A DNA stretch of 64,000 bases from Mycoplasmataceae bacterium UBA3729 (GCA_002372615.1 DFHG01000008.1:36894-100893); one strand, 5' to 3'. Counted from the stretch's first letter, positions 11,998-22,607 are shown. The notes: generated by a model not told the origin, from the letters alone. Made by a program: numbers and translations.

Positions 11998-12255
11998 TTA
12001 TTCTTTAATAAATGACATTAATGCCATAATTCGTGCACGCTTAATAGCATTAGTAACCATTTTTTGATGTTTTGCACATAAACCAGTAATTCTTCTAGGA
12101 AGAATTTTACCATTACTTGAAATAAAATTGTTTAATAGTTCGACATCTTTATAGTCAATATGCAATACACCTTGACTACATAATTTACATGATTTTCGGA
12201 AAGAAAATCGATGTAATTTATTTGTAAAATTTTTGTTTTCAGATTTTTTTATCAT
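11998..12255 (-). CDS. rpsR: 30S ribosomal protein S18
   Basis: 85 aa. The core reads CKLCSQGVLHIDYKDVELL, then FISSNGKILPRRITGLCAKH, the S18 signature. The C..C...C pattern suggests a zinc-ribbon-type S18. RimI encoded at 25769 could acetylate an S18 N-terminus. It lies 14 nt downstream of ssb. Confidence 0.96.
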   Translation of the reverse strand: MIKKSENKNFTNKLHRFSFRKSCKLCSQGVLHIDYKDVELLNNFISSNGKILPRRITGLCAKHQKMVTNAIKRARIMALMSFIKE

Positions 12256-12269
12256 AATTTTTTCCTTTC

Positions 12270-12737
12270 TTATTTATCTTTTTCTAATTCATCAAACCAT
12301 TCAATATCTTCATTATTTTCAAATTTAGGTGAAGATATTTTTTGATTAGATGGTTCATTATTATTGGGGATGGATTCAGGGAATACATCACTTATTGAAA
12401 GTTTTTCATTAGCAGTATTTTCATTATTTCTACCTAATGAATTTATTGATTCAATAACTACTTCAAATACATAAACATTTTTATTAGTTTGTTTAGAGAG
12501 ATAGGTTCTTCTTGATATTCTTCCTTCTGCACTAATTAATGCACCTTTTTTTAGATATGAAGAAATGAAATTTGCTTGTTGATTTCAAGCAACACATGGA
12601 ATAAATACAGCACCATGTGGATTATTTTTTGCATAATCATTACATGCTATAGTGAAATTAACAACTTGAGAATTACTATCTAATGTTTTAGCAATAGGAT
12701 CAGTAGCTATTCTACCTACTAATAGAACTTTATTCAT
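12270..12737 (-). CDS. ssb: Single-stranded DNA-binding protein
   Basis: 155 aa. An OB-fold covers residues 1-110 (MNKVLLVGRIATDPIAK, VVNFTIACNDYA, FIPCVAWNQQANFISSYLKK, GRISRRTYL). A low-complexity linker leads to an acidic tail, EDIEWFDELEKDK. The tail does not end in the classical DDDIPF but keeps acidic and aromatic residues. It protects ssDNA in replication and recombination. It lies between rpsF and rpsR. Confidence 0.93.
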
Positions 12738-12742
12738 GTTAA

Positions 12743-13192
12743 TTATTTTTCCTCTTCTTTTTTAACTTCTTGTTCTTTAGCAGCAGCTTTTACTTCTTCT
12801 AAAATTTGTTTTTGTTTTTCTATCTCTTTGATTTTGTTTTTATAAATAGATAACTGTTTCTTAGCTTTTTTAACTTTTTTAGGATTATTTATTGCTTTTG
12901 CCCCATAATCATGATCAAGATTAATAATTAAAAACCTAATAATGTCATTATTAAGTTTTGATAATCGGCTAAATTCATTAATTTCATTTGGAATTTTTGT
13001 AGAAAAATTTAGTTGAATGTATCATCCTTTTTCAAATTTCTTTATTTTATATGCAAGCTCTTTTATTCCTAAATTTATCTGCTCAAAATCTTTATTATGT
13101 TTAATGACATTGATAGATGGTTGGAGAGCTTCTAATGCTTGTTTTTCGTTTAAATTACCATTAACAATGGTTAAAATTTCATATTTTGACAT
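12743..13192 (-). CDS. rpsF: 30S ribosomal protein S6
   Basis: 149 aa: an S6 core (MSKYEILTIVNGNLNEKQA, GIKELAYKIKKFEKGWYIQL, NDIIRFLIINLD) plus a ~45-residue Lys/Glu-rich tail predicted to be coiled. The start is preceded by GGAGAAC. First gene of the operon; the tail extension is common in mycoplasmal ribosomal proteins. Confidence 0.94.
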
Positions 13193-13335
13193 TTGTTCTC
13201 CTTATGGTTAAAAACTCATTATTTGATTTCTATGAGTAAAGAAAACATTTATATGCAATACAAATGTAACTATTATTATAGTTAAAAAGTTTAATTAATT
13301 TAGCAAATAATGATTTAGAAAAATATATATATACT

Positions 13336-13341
13336 TATAAT
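13336..13341 (+). promoter_or_regulatory. -10 box upstream of the 1333-aa lipoprotein gene
   Basis: TATAAT 14 nt before ATG 13356. No clear Shine-Dalgarno lies between. Confidence 0.5.
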
Positions 13342-13355
13342 GTTATTTATTAATT

Positions 13356-16300
13356 ATGAAAAAGTCTAAATTATTTCTATTTATAAACAGCATAAGCATG
13401 ATTAGTTTGGTAACTACTCCATTGTTAACATCATGTACTAATTCATCAGATTTAAAAATAGTTACACGTGGTGATGGTACATATTTTGCTAAATATGAGG
13501 ATGATGAATTCTTATCAACTACTTTCAAAGAACAAATCAAAAACAGTTTGATGGATTCTTCTTCTTATGAAAAATTCAAACGTGAATATGCTAGTGAATT
13601 AATCTACAATTGGTATTACAATAGTTTTGTTAAAGATGGAACTAAGCATCCTGATATGAAGGATAAGTGAACTAAATGGATTGAAACAGCAGATGAAAAG
13701 TATAAAGAAGACTTAGATAAAGCTAAATCGGCTCATGGTGATGATTGAGCTTATTATTTCCAAAATGAAACTTTAGATCCAGTTGGTGGAACAGAACAAT
13801 CTTATAAATTTACTAACATTTGTGATAATATTCGTACTGAATTAACTTCATTAGCATTTCCTGAAAACTATCCATATTTAGCTTATTCTGATAATAATGT
13901 ATACAATGTAGAAAATGAAATTAAAACTTTTACATATGATATTTTCTCAAATAGTGATAACTGAAAAAATGTTAATTTCTATGCACGTGGGAACTCAAGT
14001 TATTCAATAAATAATTTTGATGATGTTTATGCATTAATTGGTAAAACTACATTTGATTTATGAACTGCTAATACCCACCCATTTTCAGTTTCTATGTCTT
14101 TATGAAAATATGCTGAGCCTAAAGAAGGCATTAGAAGTATATATTCATCTAAAGTTGTTGATAGTGATGACAATAATGATGATGTTCCTGATTCATTAAC
14201 TGAAATTAAAGCTTCATATGAATTACCTTCATTTCCTATTTATGATGGTACTGAAAATAATGCTAATGCAAAATTTTATAACTTATTTACAAAGTATATA
14301 ACTACTAATGATAATTATGGTATAGACAACAACGGTATTAGTGTTTTGGCTAATAAAAGTAATTTGTCAACAATTACTGATGATTCAGCTGTTTCATTTA
14401 TTGTTACTGCCAATGATGCATTTGATGCAACAGAAGATTATTTCTCAGGAGCTACAGCTAACTTATGATCATTTTATAGTGGTAATGATGCTGTTGATGA
14501 TAAATTTTTACAATTTGATATTAATGATTTATCTGTTGATATTCATTCACCAAGTAATACAGATATTTTAAGTAGCTTTTTATATCGATCAAATGATCAC
14601 CGTGTTTTCCAAAATAATAATCAATTAACAAATTTTGGTATAACATTAAGAAATTACTACAATAGTGGTTATTTAACTTCATTAAATAACAATTTTGAAT
14701 ATTGTGGTAATCCTTCTGATTTAAATGCTCCAAATGGTGATAATTCTTTCCATAGCTTTTTATTTACTGATTCAGCTAATTACAAATTTGATTATTATGG
14801 TCACACTAATAATGAAGGCGGAGTTCAATGAGTTGCTAATGGATTAAGATTATTTGACAATAATATTCCATTACCTTATGTTTTAATTCGTGATTCATTT
14901 GGTGTTCATTTAATTGGTTTAAATGGTGCATGGAAAAAAAATGATGTAGGTTATTTAGGCAAAGGAGCTTCTGACGAAGTTGATAATACTCAACCTTATT
15001 CTCAAGGTAGAGAAAATATTTTATTAAAAGCACAATCTTTATCACAAAAACAATCAAATTACACTTCAGATAATGGTGTTGATATTGTTGAAAAAATTAA
15101 AACTTATTTTAATTCACATATGGATGATGTAATCATCAACATGGCACGGAATGAAATTAAGAGAGGAAATAACGCTGGTGGTGGAATAATTTTTGATCAT
15201 TCAGGACTATTAAATGATGCAAATATTACTCCTTTATACACATATCTAGATAAAGCTACTCAATACTTTATGTATCAAACTATTATCAATTCTATTGATA
15301 CAGTTAATAAAAAGATGTTTAATGCTAAAATGACTAACACAAAAAATGCATTAATTTCTATGTCAAATTCATTTAAAGGGATGACTAATAATAATTACAA
15401 GAATGGGTTAGCTTCTCCTTATCCATTCAAAATTATTTCTCCAGATGATGCTTCAAATGTTGTATCAAGTTATATTAATTCACATGTATTCTATGATGTT
15501 GTTGGATTAATTGGTTGAGCTCCATTAGGTATGTTTCCAAGCACTAATGATTTTATAAATAGTCGTTGAACAAACCAGTGAAGCACTAATTTAACAGTTA
15601 ACAACATTACTGATCGTAAATCAGATTTAGAAGAATATATTGATCGTTCATTAATTAACAATATTACTCCAAATATTCAAAATGATAAAATTGGTAAATA
15701 TAGTGAACATATTTATCCAAAATGACAGGATAAAAAAGAAGATAAAATTATTTTTGCTACTGATCCAATTACAAATGGGATTTATAAAGCATTAGCACAA
15801 TATGCAGGTTTAGGTAATTTTGCTTATTCTACTAAGATTAAAGCAATGCAAAAATATGCAGTTGGTGATAATAAAGTTGTCAATGATTTCGATGATATTG
15901 ATAGTTTATCAGGATTTGCAAACATTAGGACAGAAAGTATGGCAACAGCTATTGCAAGTGAATATTATTCTACTAAACTTTTAGGTGATAATGATAACTT
16001 ATCATACTTTGCTAATCTTGCTGATAAATTTACTAACTATGAAAATTTCTTAAAAAATGCATATCAATGAAAGTTAGGAAGTTCATTTACTTCTAATACT
16101 TATAATGAAAATGTTGTTAACTATTGAACATTCTTAGACACAGTTCAATATTTATCACAAAATAATTATGAAAATTTAATTAATTATTTAAAACAAAATA
16201 TATTAAAGAATGGACAAGAGGCAAATCTAGTATGATTGGTTAAAGATAATATTCATTGCAATCCTGATTTTATTAATAATGACTTATATGGTAATGATTA

Positions 16301-17357
16301 TGAAAAATTCTTTAAATGACAAAATAATTTTAATGGTATTTTTTCAAACCGCTATCTGCATGTAGATAACGACATCGCTGATGCAACACCAACTAGTTAT
16401 GTTGATAATTCATCATATTATCAATATGCCCCAATGCCAATTGGTAGGGATAAATGAGAAAAACAAGTTATGGGTTATGTTGGTTTAGTAACTGAATCAA
16501 ATACACCAAATACTATTACAACTAATATAAGTGATCAATTATTCCATAATGGTTATTATTCAAAACGTACTAATAATGGTTTACATTTAGGTGGTTGATA
16601 TAAATATATTAATTATGAAAATTTAATTGCATTGATTAAAGGTAAATCATCAATTATTGATTTAAAAAATATTGCTGATGAATTAATCCAAGGTAATAAA
16701 TATCCATGATTCACTCAATACGTTTATGATATTGTTAACCATACTACTTACCAAGCTGGTGATCCTGAAGTTGCAGCAGAAGTTGCAAGTGTTGGTGAAC
16801 CTGTATTATCTAATATTGTTCAAGAAAGATTCTTAGGTGGAAGTTATCAACATACTAATAAAAATGGTGCAACAGTAACTATTAATTATGATGATATTCA
16901 ATGAGGATTAAATTACTATTGAAATCAAGAATTGACTCAAATTGACATTAATAATTTATTTTGACGATTCGGTGATGTTAATGGTGCAAGTGAATTATGT
17001 GATGGTGATAATTTAATGAGTATTAGTCACACTATTAAATTATCTAATGACGAAGCTAATGCTAATGATTATGCAAGAATTTACACAATACAATTAAACT
17101 ATGATGATATTTCTTCATATGATAAATTATTCTCAGCATTAGGTGGAGACGAAGAAGATGTTGATGTTCGAGAATCTGCTCAAACATTATTAGATTTAAT
17201 TACTGTTCAATTTGCTTTAAATTCTTCAAACCAAACTCATGCTATTCAAGAAGTAATAAAAACCGTTTATAACAATAATAAAATTACTGTATTTGATCGA
17301 AGATTAAATGATAATTTAGGCCAAATTTGAGTAAAAAATTGAAAAGCAACAAACTAA
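13356..17357 (+). CDS. Very large lipoprotein, function unknown
   Basis: 1333 aa with TGA as Trp. The signal peptide MKKSKLFLFINSISMISLV ends in the lipobox LLTSC at residue 27, so the protein should be lipid-anchored on the outside. The mature part is Asn/Asp/Tyr-rich without obvious repeats; segments such as NAYFKIT-type patterns are absent and I recognise no enzyme motif. Large lipoproteins of this build occur in mycoplasma virulence-associated families (for example DUF3713-type proteins), but I cannot confirm membership. It is monocistronic: its own -10 box and a strong terminator follow. Confidence 0.8.
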
Positions 17358-17379
17358 TATAGTTAAAAATTTTAAAGAA

Positions 17380-17407
17380 AAATACTTGCTTATACAAGTA
17401 TTTTTTT
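17380..17407 (+). terminator. Rho-independent terminator
   Basis: A 9-bp stem (AAATACTTG with CAAGTATTT), a 6-nt loop and a T-run. It lies 22 nt after the stop of the large lipoprotein gene and separates it from the convergent phosphatase gene. Confidence 0.75.
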
Positions 17408-17431
17408 GTTGAATAATTAAAATAATCTAGA

Positions 17432-18607
17432 TTAGCTTTGATTAGTGAAAAAATTAATTATTTTATCAATATCACTTTGGTTTAAACCTGCATACAATAA
17501 ATAATTTTCACTTATTTGTTTTAAATCTTCATGTGATCAATCTTCTAAATGTTCGGCAGTATCTGATATAGCTTTAACAGCAGAGAAAAATAATTCATTT
17601 AAATAATATTTAATCAACATATTTGTTCTTGTATTAATTTCATTAATATCAATTTTATAAAAGTTGACAAATGATGTTAAATAATCATTTTTTATTTCTT
17701 CATATGTACATCCACATATTGATTCAATTAAAAAGCAAATAAATCCTGTTCGGTCTTTTCCTTCAGTGCAATGTATATATACTTTTTGTTGTGTAACATT
17801 TCTATTAATAATTTCATTAATAATAAATTCAAATATTTGTTTAGTTTTTTGTAAAAAATCTTGTGAATAATAACATGCAGTGAGGTTATTTGCATAATAA
17901 TGAGATTGGTTATATAATGATTTACAATAAGAATTTTCATTTTCAGCCAAATCCATTAAAAGTGCAAGTTTGGTATCATTAGTATTTAAACTAATAAGAT
18001 AATCGATATTTGTACTATGTAATAAATCATCTGCATATTTATATCTTATATATGAAGGATCACAAGGTGTAACACCACGATATAAATTATTTATTTTTGT
18101 AGATTTAACTTTTCTAAAATTAGCAAATGCTTCATCATCATTATAATCTTCTCTATTATTTGATTGCTCAAAACTAAGTGCATTTTGAATATCCAAATAC
18201 TTTTTAGCTTTATTTAATGAAATAGTTGCTATTGAATTATCTGATAATCCATATTTATCTCAAATATCTTCACCACTTTTTTCACCAAAATATAGATATT
18301 CGTATAAAGGATAATCAATGAATATTAATTCTCCACAATAACCATAAAAATTGTTATAGTAAGGAATGTCATAAAACAATTTGTTACCAGAAATAGTAAT
18401 ATTTATACTATCACCATATTTATATCCAAGTTTATCTAAATCATTATGTTTAATAAGAAAATTGCACCCACCAAATTCAGTATTATGCTCAACAATAATA
18501 TTTTCACAATTCGGTATGTTTTTATTATTGCATGAAGTTATAAATAGTGATGGTATACTAAAAGGAAAAAATAAACAAGAAAATATTTTATTTTTAATAT
18601 CAATCAT
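17432..18607 (-). CDS. Lipoprotein tyrosine/dual-specificity phosphatase
   Basis: 391 aa. The N-terminus (MIDIKNKIFSCLFFPFSIPS) is a signal peptide ending in LFITSC. The catalytic P-loop VYIHCTEGKDRTGFICFLIE (about residue 290-310) fits the HCxxGKDRTG form of the tyrosine-phosphatase family that includes Listeria LipA. An NNLYRGVTPC segment resembles the 'fRs..p' substrate-entry region of these enzymes. The Cys and Arg of CX5R are intact. It would act outside the cell on phosphotyrosine or phosphoinositides, perhaps of the host. It converges on the large lipoprotein gene. Confidence 0.8.
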
Positions 18608-18706
18608 AATATTTGCTTTATCAAATAAAATTATATTAAAAATATTATATTAAAAATATATTTGCAAATATTACTTAATACATGTAATTAGAGATTAAAT
18701 TATTGT

Positions 18707-19069
18707 TTATTTATTACATCAAAGACCATGCAAATTGCAATAAGCATAAACTTCTGCATTATGATCAATTGATACATTTATTACTGGTTGATAAGCTGGT
18801 TTTAAGTGATAAAAAAATACATTATCATTATTTTTTATGCAGATTCATTCAATGTAATGATTATCTAGCATTGGATGTAATTCACTTCCTACACAAATAC
18901 CATTTTTGTTAATAATAGGAATGTGCTTGTCTTTTAAAGCATCAGCTTTATTAGGAATTAATAATTCCATTTTCTGATTACAACAAGATAAACAATTGCA
19001 TGGACAATCTTGAATTGCATAAATTATTGCACCACATTTTGAACAATGATAAAATTTAATTGATTGCAT
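18707..19069 (-). CDS. Desulfoferrodoxin / superoxide-reductase-like protein
   Basis: 120 aa. The N-terminal domain has FYHCSKCGAIIYAI and CCNQKMELL, the cysteine pattern of the desulforedoxin domain (C..C...CC). The C-terminal part has DKHIPIINKNGICVG, ELHPMLDNHYIEWICI and AYCNLHGLWCNK, matching the histidine and cysteine ligands (H...HPM..HYIEWI...YCNLHG) of the superoxide reductase iron site. Superoxide reductase converts superoxide to peroxide without releasing oxygen, and is typical of anaerobes. It starts 2 nt after rplA, so it is carried on the L11-L1 operon. Confidence 0.85.
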
Positions 19070-19071
19070 AA

Positions 19072-19743
19072 TTATTTAATTCTTATACTTGGTCCCATTG
19101 AAGCAGATATGTAAATAGTTTTTACATATTCACCTTTAACAGTACTTGGTCTTTTTGATTGAATAAAGCTTATTAAAGCATTAATATTTTCAACCATGTC
19201 TTCATTTTTTGCAGATTTTTTACCAATAGTCATATGGACATTACCATATGTATCAGTTCTATATGTTAATTTACCACTTTTAAATTCTTTAATTGTATCT
19301 AATATTTTAGTAGAAACAGTACCCAATTTAGGGTTAGGCATTAATCCTTTAGGACCTAATATTTTACCTAGTTTACTTAATTTAGGCATAAATTTAGGTG
19401 AAGTAATTAAAACATCAAAATCTAATCATCCATCTTTAATTTCGGCAATTTTTTCATCCCCACCAAAATAAGATGCACCTGCTTTTTTAGCATTTGCTTC
19501 AGTTATTGAGTCATCAATAACTAAAATTTTAATTTCTTTGCCAAAATAATGAGGAAGAGCAATTGTTCCCCTTAATTGTTGTTCAGCTTTTGTTGTATCA
19601 ACATTTAATTTGATAGCAATATCTATTGATGCATCAAATTTAGCATAAGCTGTTTCTTTAGCTAATTTAACTGCTTCTTCAATTGTATAGATCTTCTTAG
19701 TGTCAACTAATTTTTTAACATTTACATATTTTTTACCATGCAT
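19072..19743 (-). CDS. rplA: 50S ribosomal protein L1
   Basis: 223 aa. It contains MHGKKYVNVKKLVD, IDIAIKLNVDTTKAEQQLRG and the signature KLGKILGPKGLMPNPKLGTV. It forms the mobile L1 stalk and in many bacteria autoregulates its own operon. One TGA Trp is used. It follows rplK after 2 nt and precedes the desulfoferrodoxin-like gene. Confidence 0.96.
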
Positions 19744-19745
19744 AA

Positions 19746-20225
19746 TTAGTTACTCTCTTTCTTAGCATTTAATTTTGCTGTTTTTTTAGGACATAGATCT
19801 ACATCTTTAATTCTTATTCCCATTTGTTTTGCAGTACCAGCTATCATTCGAACAGCTGCTTCTTCATCATAAGCATTCAGATCTGCCATTTTTGCTTTAG
19901 CAATTTCAAGTGCTTGTTCTTTTGTTATAGTAGCAACATTATCAGTTAATTGATTATGTCCAGCCTTTTCAATTTTTGCAGTTCTTTTTAATAAAACTGA
20001 AGCAGGGGTAGATTTAATTATAAAAGTAAAACTTTTATCAGTATAAGCTGTAATTACACAAGGCACTACATCCCCCATACGATCTTTTTTAGTTAAATCG
20101 TTAAATTGTTTAGTGAATTCCCCCATATTAATACCAATAGAGGCTAAAGCAGGTCCTGGTTTAGCTTGTCCACCGATTAATTGTATTTTTGCAATACGTG
20201 CAATTTCTTTTTTCTTTGCAGCCAC
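19746..20225 (-). CDS. rplK: 50S ribosomal protein L11
   Basis: 159 aa, slightly longer than usual at the C-terminus (extra KKTAKLNAKKESN tail). It carries the L11 core AKIQLIGGQAKPGPALASIG and the C-terminal RNA-binding domain (MIAGTAKQMGIRIKDVDLCP). The start codon is GTG (20225), supported by a strong upstream AGGAGGA. It binds 23S rRNA at the GTPase centre. Confidence 0.95.
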   Translation of the reverse strand: MAAKKKEIARIAKIQLIGGQAKPGPALASIGINMGEFTKQFNDLTKKDRMGDVVPCVITAYTDKSFTFIIKSTPASVLLKRTAKIEKAGHNQLTDNVATITKEQALEIAKAKMADLNAYDEEAAVRMIAGTAKQMGIRIKDVDLCPKKTAKLNAKKESN

Positions 20226-20233
20226 AAGTATAT

Positions 20234-20240
20234 TCCTCCT
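20234..20240 (-). promoter_or_regulatory. Strong Shine-Dalgarno for the GTG start of rplK
   Basis: AGGAGGA on the minus strand, 8 nt before GTG 20225. It fixes the start, because no ATG is near. Most genes in this window have weaker or no Shine-Dalgarno. Confidence 0.75.
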
Positions 20241-20343
20241 AACTCTACGTGGTCTAACGTAATAAACTTAATTACTACTTCCACATGCTACATTAATATA
20301 GTACTTTGAGTCTGTTATTCAAAGTTAATCTATTATATATATA

Positions 20344-20541
20344 CTATGCAAGTTTATTTTGCTTTTTTAAAGTTTTCATGGTTTTTGTTGAAACCATTAT
20401 ACGTTTAGAACTATTTTTACCAGTTTTGATTTTTGCTGGTTGTAAATTAATTTTTCATGTTCGACGCGAATGATTTAATGCATGTGATCTTTTATTGCCT
20501 ACCATTTGTCCACGATTAGTAATTTGATCTCTACGACTCAT
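20344..20541 (-). CDS. rpmB: 50S ribosomal protein L28
   Basis: 65 aa. It begins MSRRDQITNRGQMVGNKRSH and continues ALNHSRRTWKINLQ, the L28 pattern, without zinc-binding cysteines. The arginine-rich body is typical. It ends at TAG 20344. A TATAAT about 19 nt upstream of the ATG on the minus strand is a plausible promoter. Confidence 0.92.
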
Positions 20542-20644
20542 AATATTATTGTATTGTACTATTATATTTATTTATGTTCATAAAACTAAATTTTGAATAA
20601 AATTAGTTAACTTAACCAAACTTTAAAATTATAGTGTGAATTTG

Positions 20645-20650
20645 TATAAT
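20645..20650 (+). promoter_or_regulatory. Extended -10 box for methionine gamma-lyase gene
   Basis: TGTATAAT (TATAAT core at the given position) lies 38 nt before ATG 20689. An AGGA at 20671-20674 is the likely ribosome binding site. Confidence 0.5.
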
Positions 20651-20688
20651 AAAAAATGTAATTATTTGAAAGGAAAAGAAACAAATCA

Positions 20689-21894
20689 ATGAAGATAAAA
20701 AGTAATTCTAAATTAACACAAAGTATTCATGAAGGAATGGTAAAAGATCAATTTGGTTCAGTAATTGCTCCAGTATACCATACTTCAACTTTTGAATTTG
20801 AATCTGTAGATCAAGGCGCTAGAAGATTCAAAGGTGAAGAAGGTGGATACATATATACACGTTTAGGAAACCCTACAACTGATGCATTAGCAAAAAAAAT
20901 TGCTAAACTTGAAAATGCTGAAGCATGTGTAATGACTGCATCTGGTATGGGTGCAATTGCATCTGTAATGTGAACATTTTTAAAAACAGGAGATCGTTTG
21001 ATTGCAGACTCTAATCTTTATGGTTGTACATTTGCATTATTCACTCACACATTAACTAAATTTGGTATTGATGTTCAAATTTGTGATTTCAGTAATGTTG
21101 AAAACATTAAGAAATTATTAACAAAAAACACAACTATGGTATATTTTGAAACACCAACAAACCCAGCATTAAAAGTTAATGATATTGAATTAATTGCAAA
21201 AACTGCTCATGAATTCAATAAAGATATTAATGTTGTTGTTGACAACACATTTGCATCGCCATATTTACAAAACCCAATATCTCATGGTGCTGATATTGTT
21301 GTTCACTCAGGAACTAAATACATTAATGGTCATTCAGATGTAATTGTTGGTGCCATTGTATCAACTAAAGAAAAAATTGCAAAAGCAACAATGATTGGAT
21401 TAAAAGATTGTACAGGTGCTGTATTAGATCCAGGTGCAGCTTTCTTAGTAAATAGAGGATTATGCACTCTTCCAATAAGAATGGAACAACATTGTAAAAA
21501 TGCTAAGAAATTCATTGAATATTTATCTAAAAACAAATACATCAAAAATATTAATTATCCTGGTTTAACAACTTGCATAGGACATGAAGCTGCTAAGAAA
21601 CAAATGAAAGATTTTGGTGCAATGGCTTCATTTGAAACAAATTTAACATTTGAACAAACAAAAGTATTTGTTAATAATGTAAAAGTTTGAACATTAGCTG
21701 TATCATTAGGTGGTGTTGAATCATTAATTGAACACCCAGCAAGCATGACTCACTCAACTTATTCTGAAGCAGAACTTGCTAAATATAACATTACTCCAAC
21801 ACTTATTAGAATTTCTATTGGTTTGGAAGATATTGATGAATTAATCGCTGATTTTGATCAAGCACTTGAAATCGCAGCAAAATCCCCTAGATAA
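20689..21894 (+). CDS. Methionine gamma-lyase (PLP-dependent)
   Basis: 401 aa, full length for the Cys/Met-metabolism PLP family. The PLP lysine is in VVHSGTKYINGHSDVIVGA. TSGMGAIA-type residues appear as ASGMGAIASVM, and the substrate loop reads LYGCTFALF. In this family the cysteine of YGCT is characteristic of methionine gamma-lyase (Cys116 in the Pseudomonas enzyme), whereas cystathionine synthases and lyases usually have another residue. The predicted reaction is methionine to methanethiol, ammonia and 2-oxobutyrate. It is monocistronic, with its own promoter and terminator. It is unusual for a mollicute and likely acquired. Cystathionine gamma-lyase activity is the main alternative. Confidence 0.85.
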
Positions 21895-21906
21895 GATTTT
21901 CTTAAA

Positions 21907-21942
21907 TAATAAAAAAGAGCAGACATAACCACTCTTTTTATT
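21907..21942 (+). terminator. Terminator after methionine gamma-lyase
   Basis: The stem AATAAAAAAGAG with CTCTTTTTATT, interrupted by a 12-nt loop, begins 13 nt after the stop. Confidence 0.65.
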
Positions 21943-21984
21943 ACTTTATTTTTTATAACATAATTAAAATATGTTAATTATTTT

Positions 21985-22057
21985 GGGAACTGGCAATCAG
22001 AATTAAACCTACATTAATAGTTTGAAAACTATGGTTCTAATACAGAACTAAACTACT
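21985..22057 (-). pseudogene. tRNA-Gly pseudogene
   Basis: Aligns along its whole length with the tRNA-Gly(TCC) gene at 22534-22607. The D-stem GTTC/GAAC is kept, and the anticodon stem is intact but changed from ATAGC/GCTAT to ATAGT/ACTAT. The loop is one nucleotide short (6 nt, TTTCAA), the acceptor stem is mostly unpaired and the 3' end reads CCC rather than CCA. It looks like a decaying duplicate. Confidence 0.7.
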
Positions 22058-22091
22058 AACTTTTGATTATTCATTTTTATATAATTTGTTA

Positions 22092-22292
22092 CTATTTAAG
22101 GTTATTGACTTTGACTATATTATCAATCATATGGTTTACACTAGTAAATCCATCTTTAACAATCCTGGTTAATTTATTTAAATTATTAGTCAATATATCC
22201 AAATTATTAGACAAAATATTTACTTTATTATATACAATGCTTAAATTATTAGTTAAATTATCTACTTTATTAGAAAGTTTATCTAAAGTCAT
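22092..22292 (-). CDS. Short coiled-coil protein (uncertain)
   Basis: 66 aa, starting MTLDKLSNKVDNLTNNLS. Regular heptads with Leu/Val/Ile at a/d positions and Asn/Lys elsewhere (NKV.NL.NNL.I) indicate a coiled coil over nearly the whole length. It resembles the small coiled-coil ORFs scattered in mollicute accessory regions. The opposite strand is also open, so coding is not certain. Confidence 0.4.
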   Translation of the reverse strand: MTLDKLSNKVDNLTNNLSIVYNKVNILSNNLDILTNNLNKLTRIVKDGFTSVNHMIDNIVKVNNLK

Positions 22293-22302
22293 TTTGTTTT
22301 AG

Positions 22303-22475
22303 TTCCTGGTTTTCTTCCACCATCACCACTTGGTCCATCTTTAAACTCGACTCTTTGTAAATCTAAATTTTATCAATAAATTTTTATCGATGTTGGTGTT
22401 GATTAATTTATATTTACCAGCATTAGTAACTTTACTTATCTTCACACATCATATATTATTGATTTTTATCATTTT
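22303..22475 (-). pseudogene. Fragment of a small unknown ORF
   Basis: Reading on the minus strand from an ATG near 22475 gives MIKINNIWCVKISKVTNAGK, and after a frame change near 22370 gives LQRVEFKDGPSGDGGRKPGT ending shortly before the coiled-coil ORF. The GPSGDGGRKPGTK end is compositionally distinctive but I do not recognise the family. No intact frame exists. Confidence 0.3.
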
Positions 22476-22494
22476 TAGAAATAATAACTAAAAT

Positions 22495-22526
22495 AAAAAA
22501 ACTCAGAAACTTCCTCCGAGTTTTTT
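22495..22526 (-). terminator. Terminator of the tRNA cluster
   Basis: The stem AAAAAACTC with GAGTTTTTT around a 13-nt loop lies 8 nt beyond the 3' end of tRNA-Gly. The T-runs on both sides could make it bidirectional. Confidence 0.65.
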
Positions 22527-22533
22527 GTATTTA

Positions 22534-22607
22534 TGGAGCGGGCGATCGGAATTGAACCGACGTCAATAGCTTGGAAGGCTATGGTTCTGCCACTGAACTA
22601 CGCCCGC
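22534..22607 (-). tRNA. tRNA-Gly (TCC)
   Basis: 74 nt including encoded CCA. Acceptor stem GCGGGCG/CGCCCGC, anticodon loop CTTCCAA, T-loop TTCAATT. Last gene of a five-tRNA minus-strand cluster. Confidence 0.95.

Noticed and set aside
20230..20343. Riboswitch or L11-operon leader RNA
   Set aside because: Only weak inverted repeats are visible and no known leader consensus could be matched by eye.
21985..22057. Functional tRNA with a UCA anticodon (UGA suppressor)
   Set aside because: The anticodon loop is one nucleotide short, the acceptor stem does not pair and CCA is lost, so a pseudogene is more likely.
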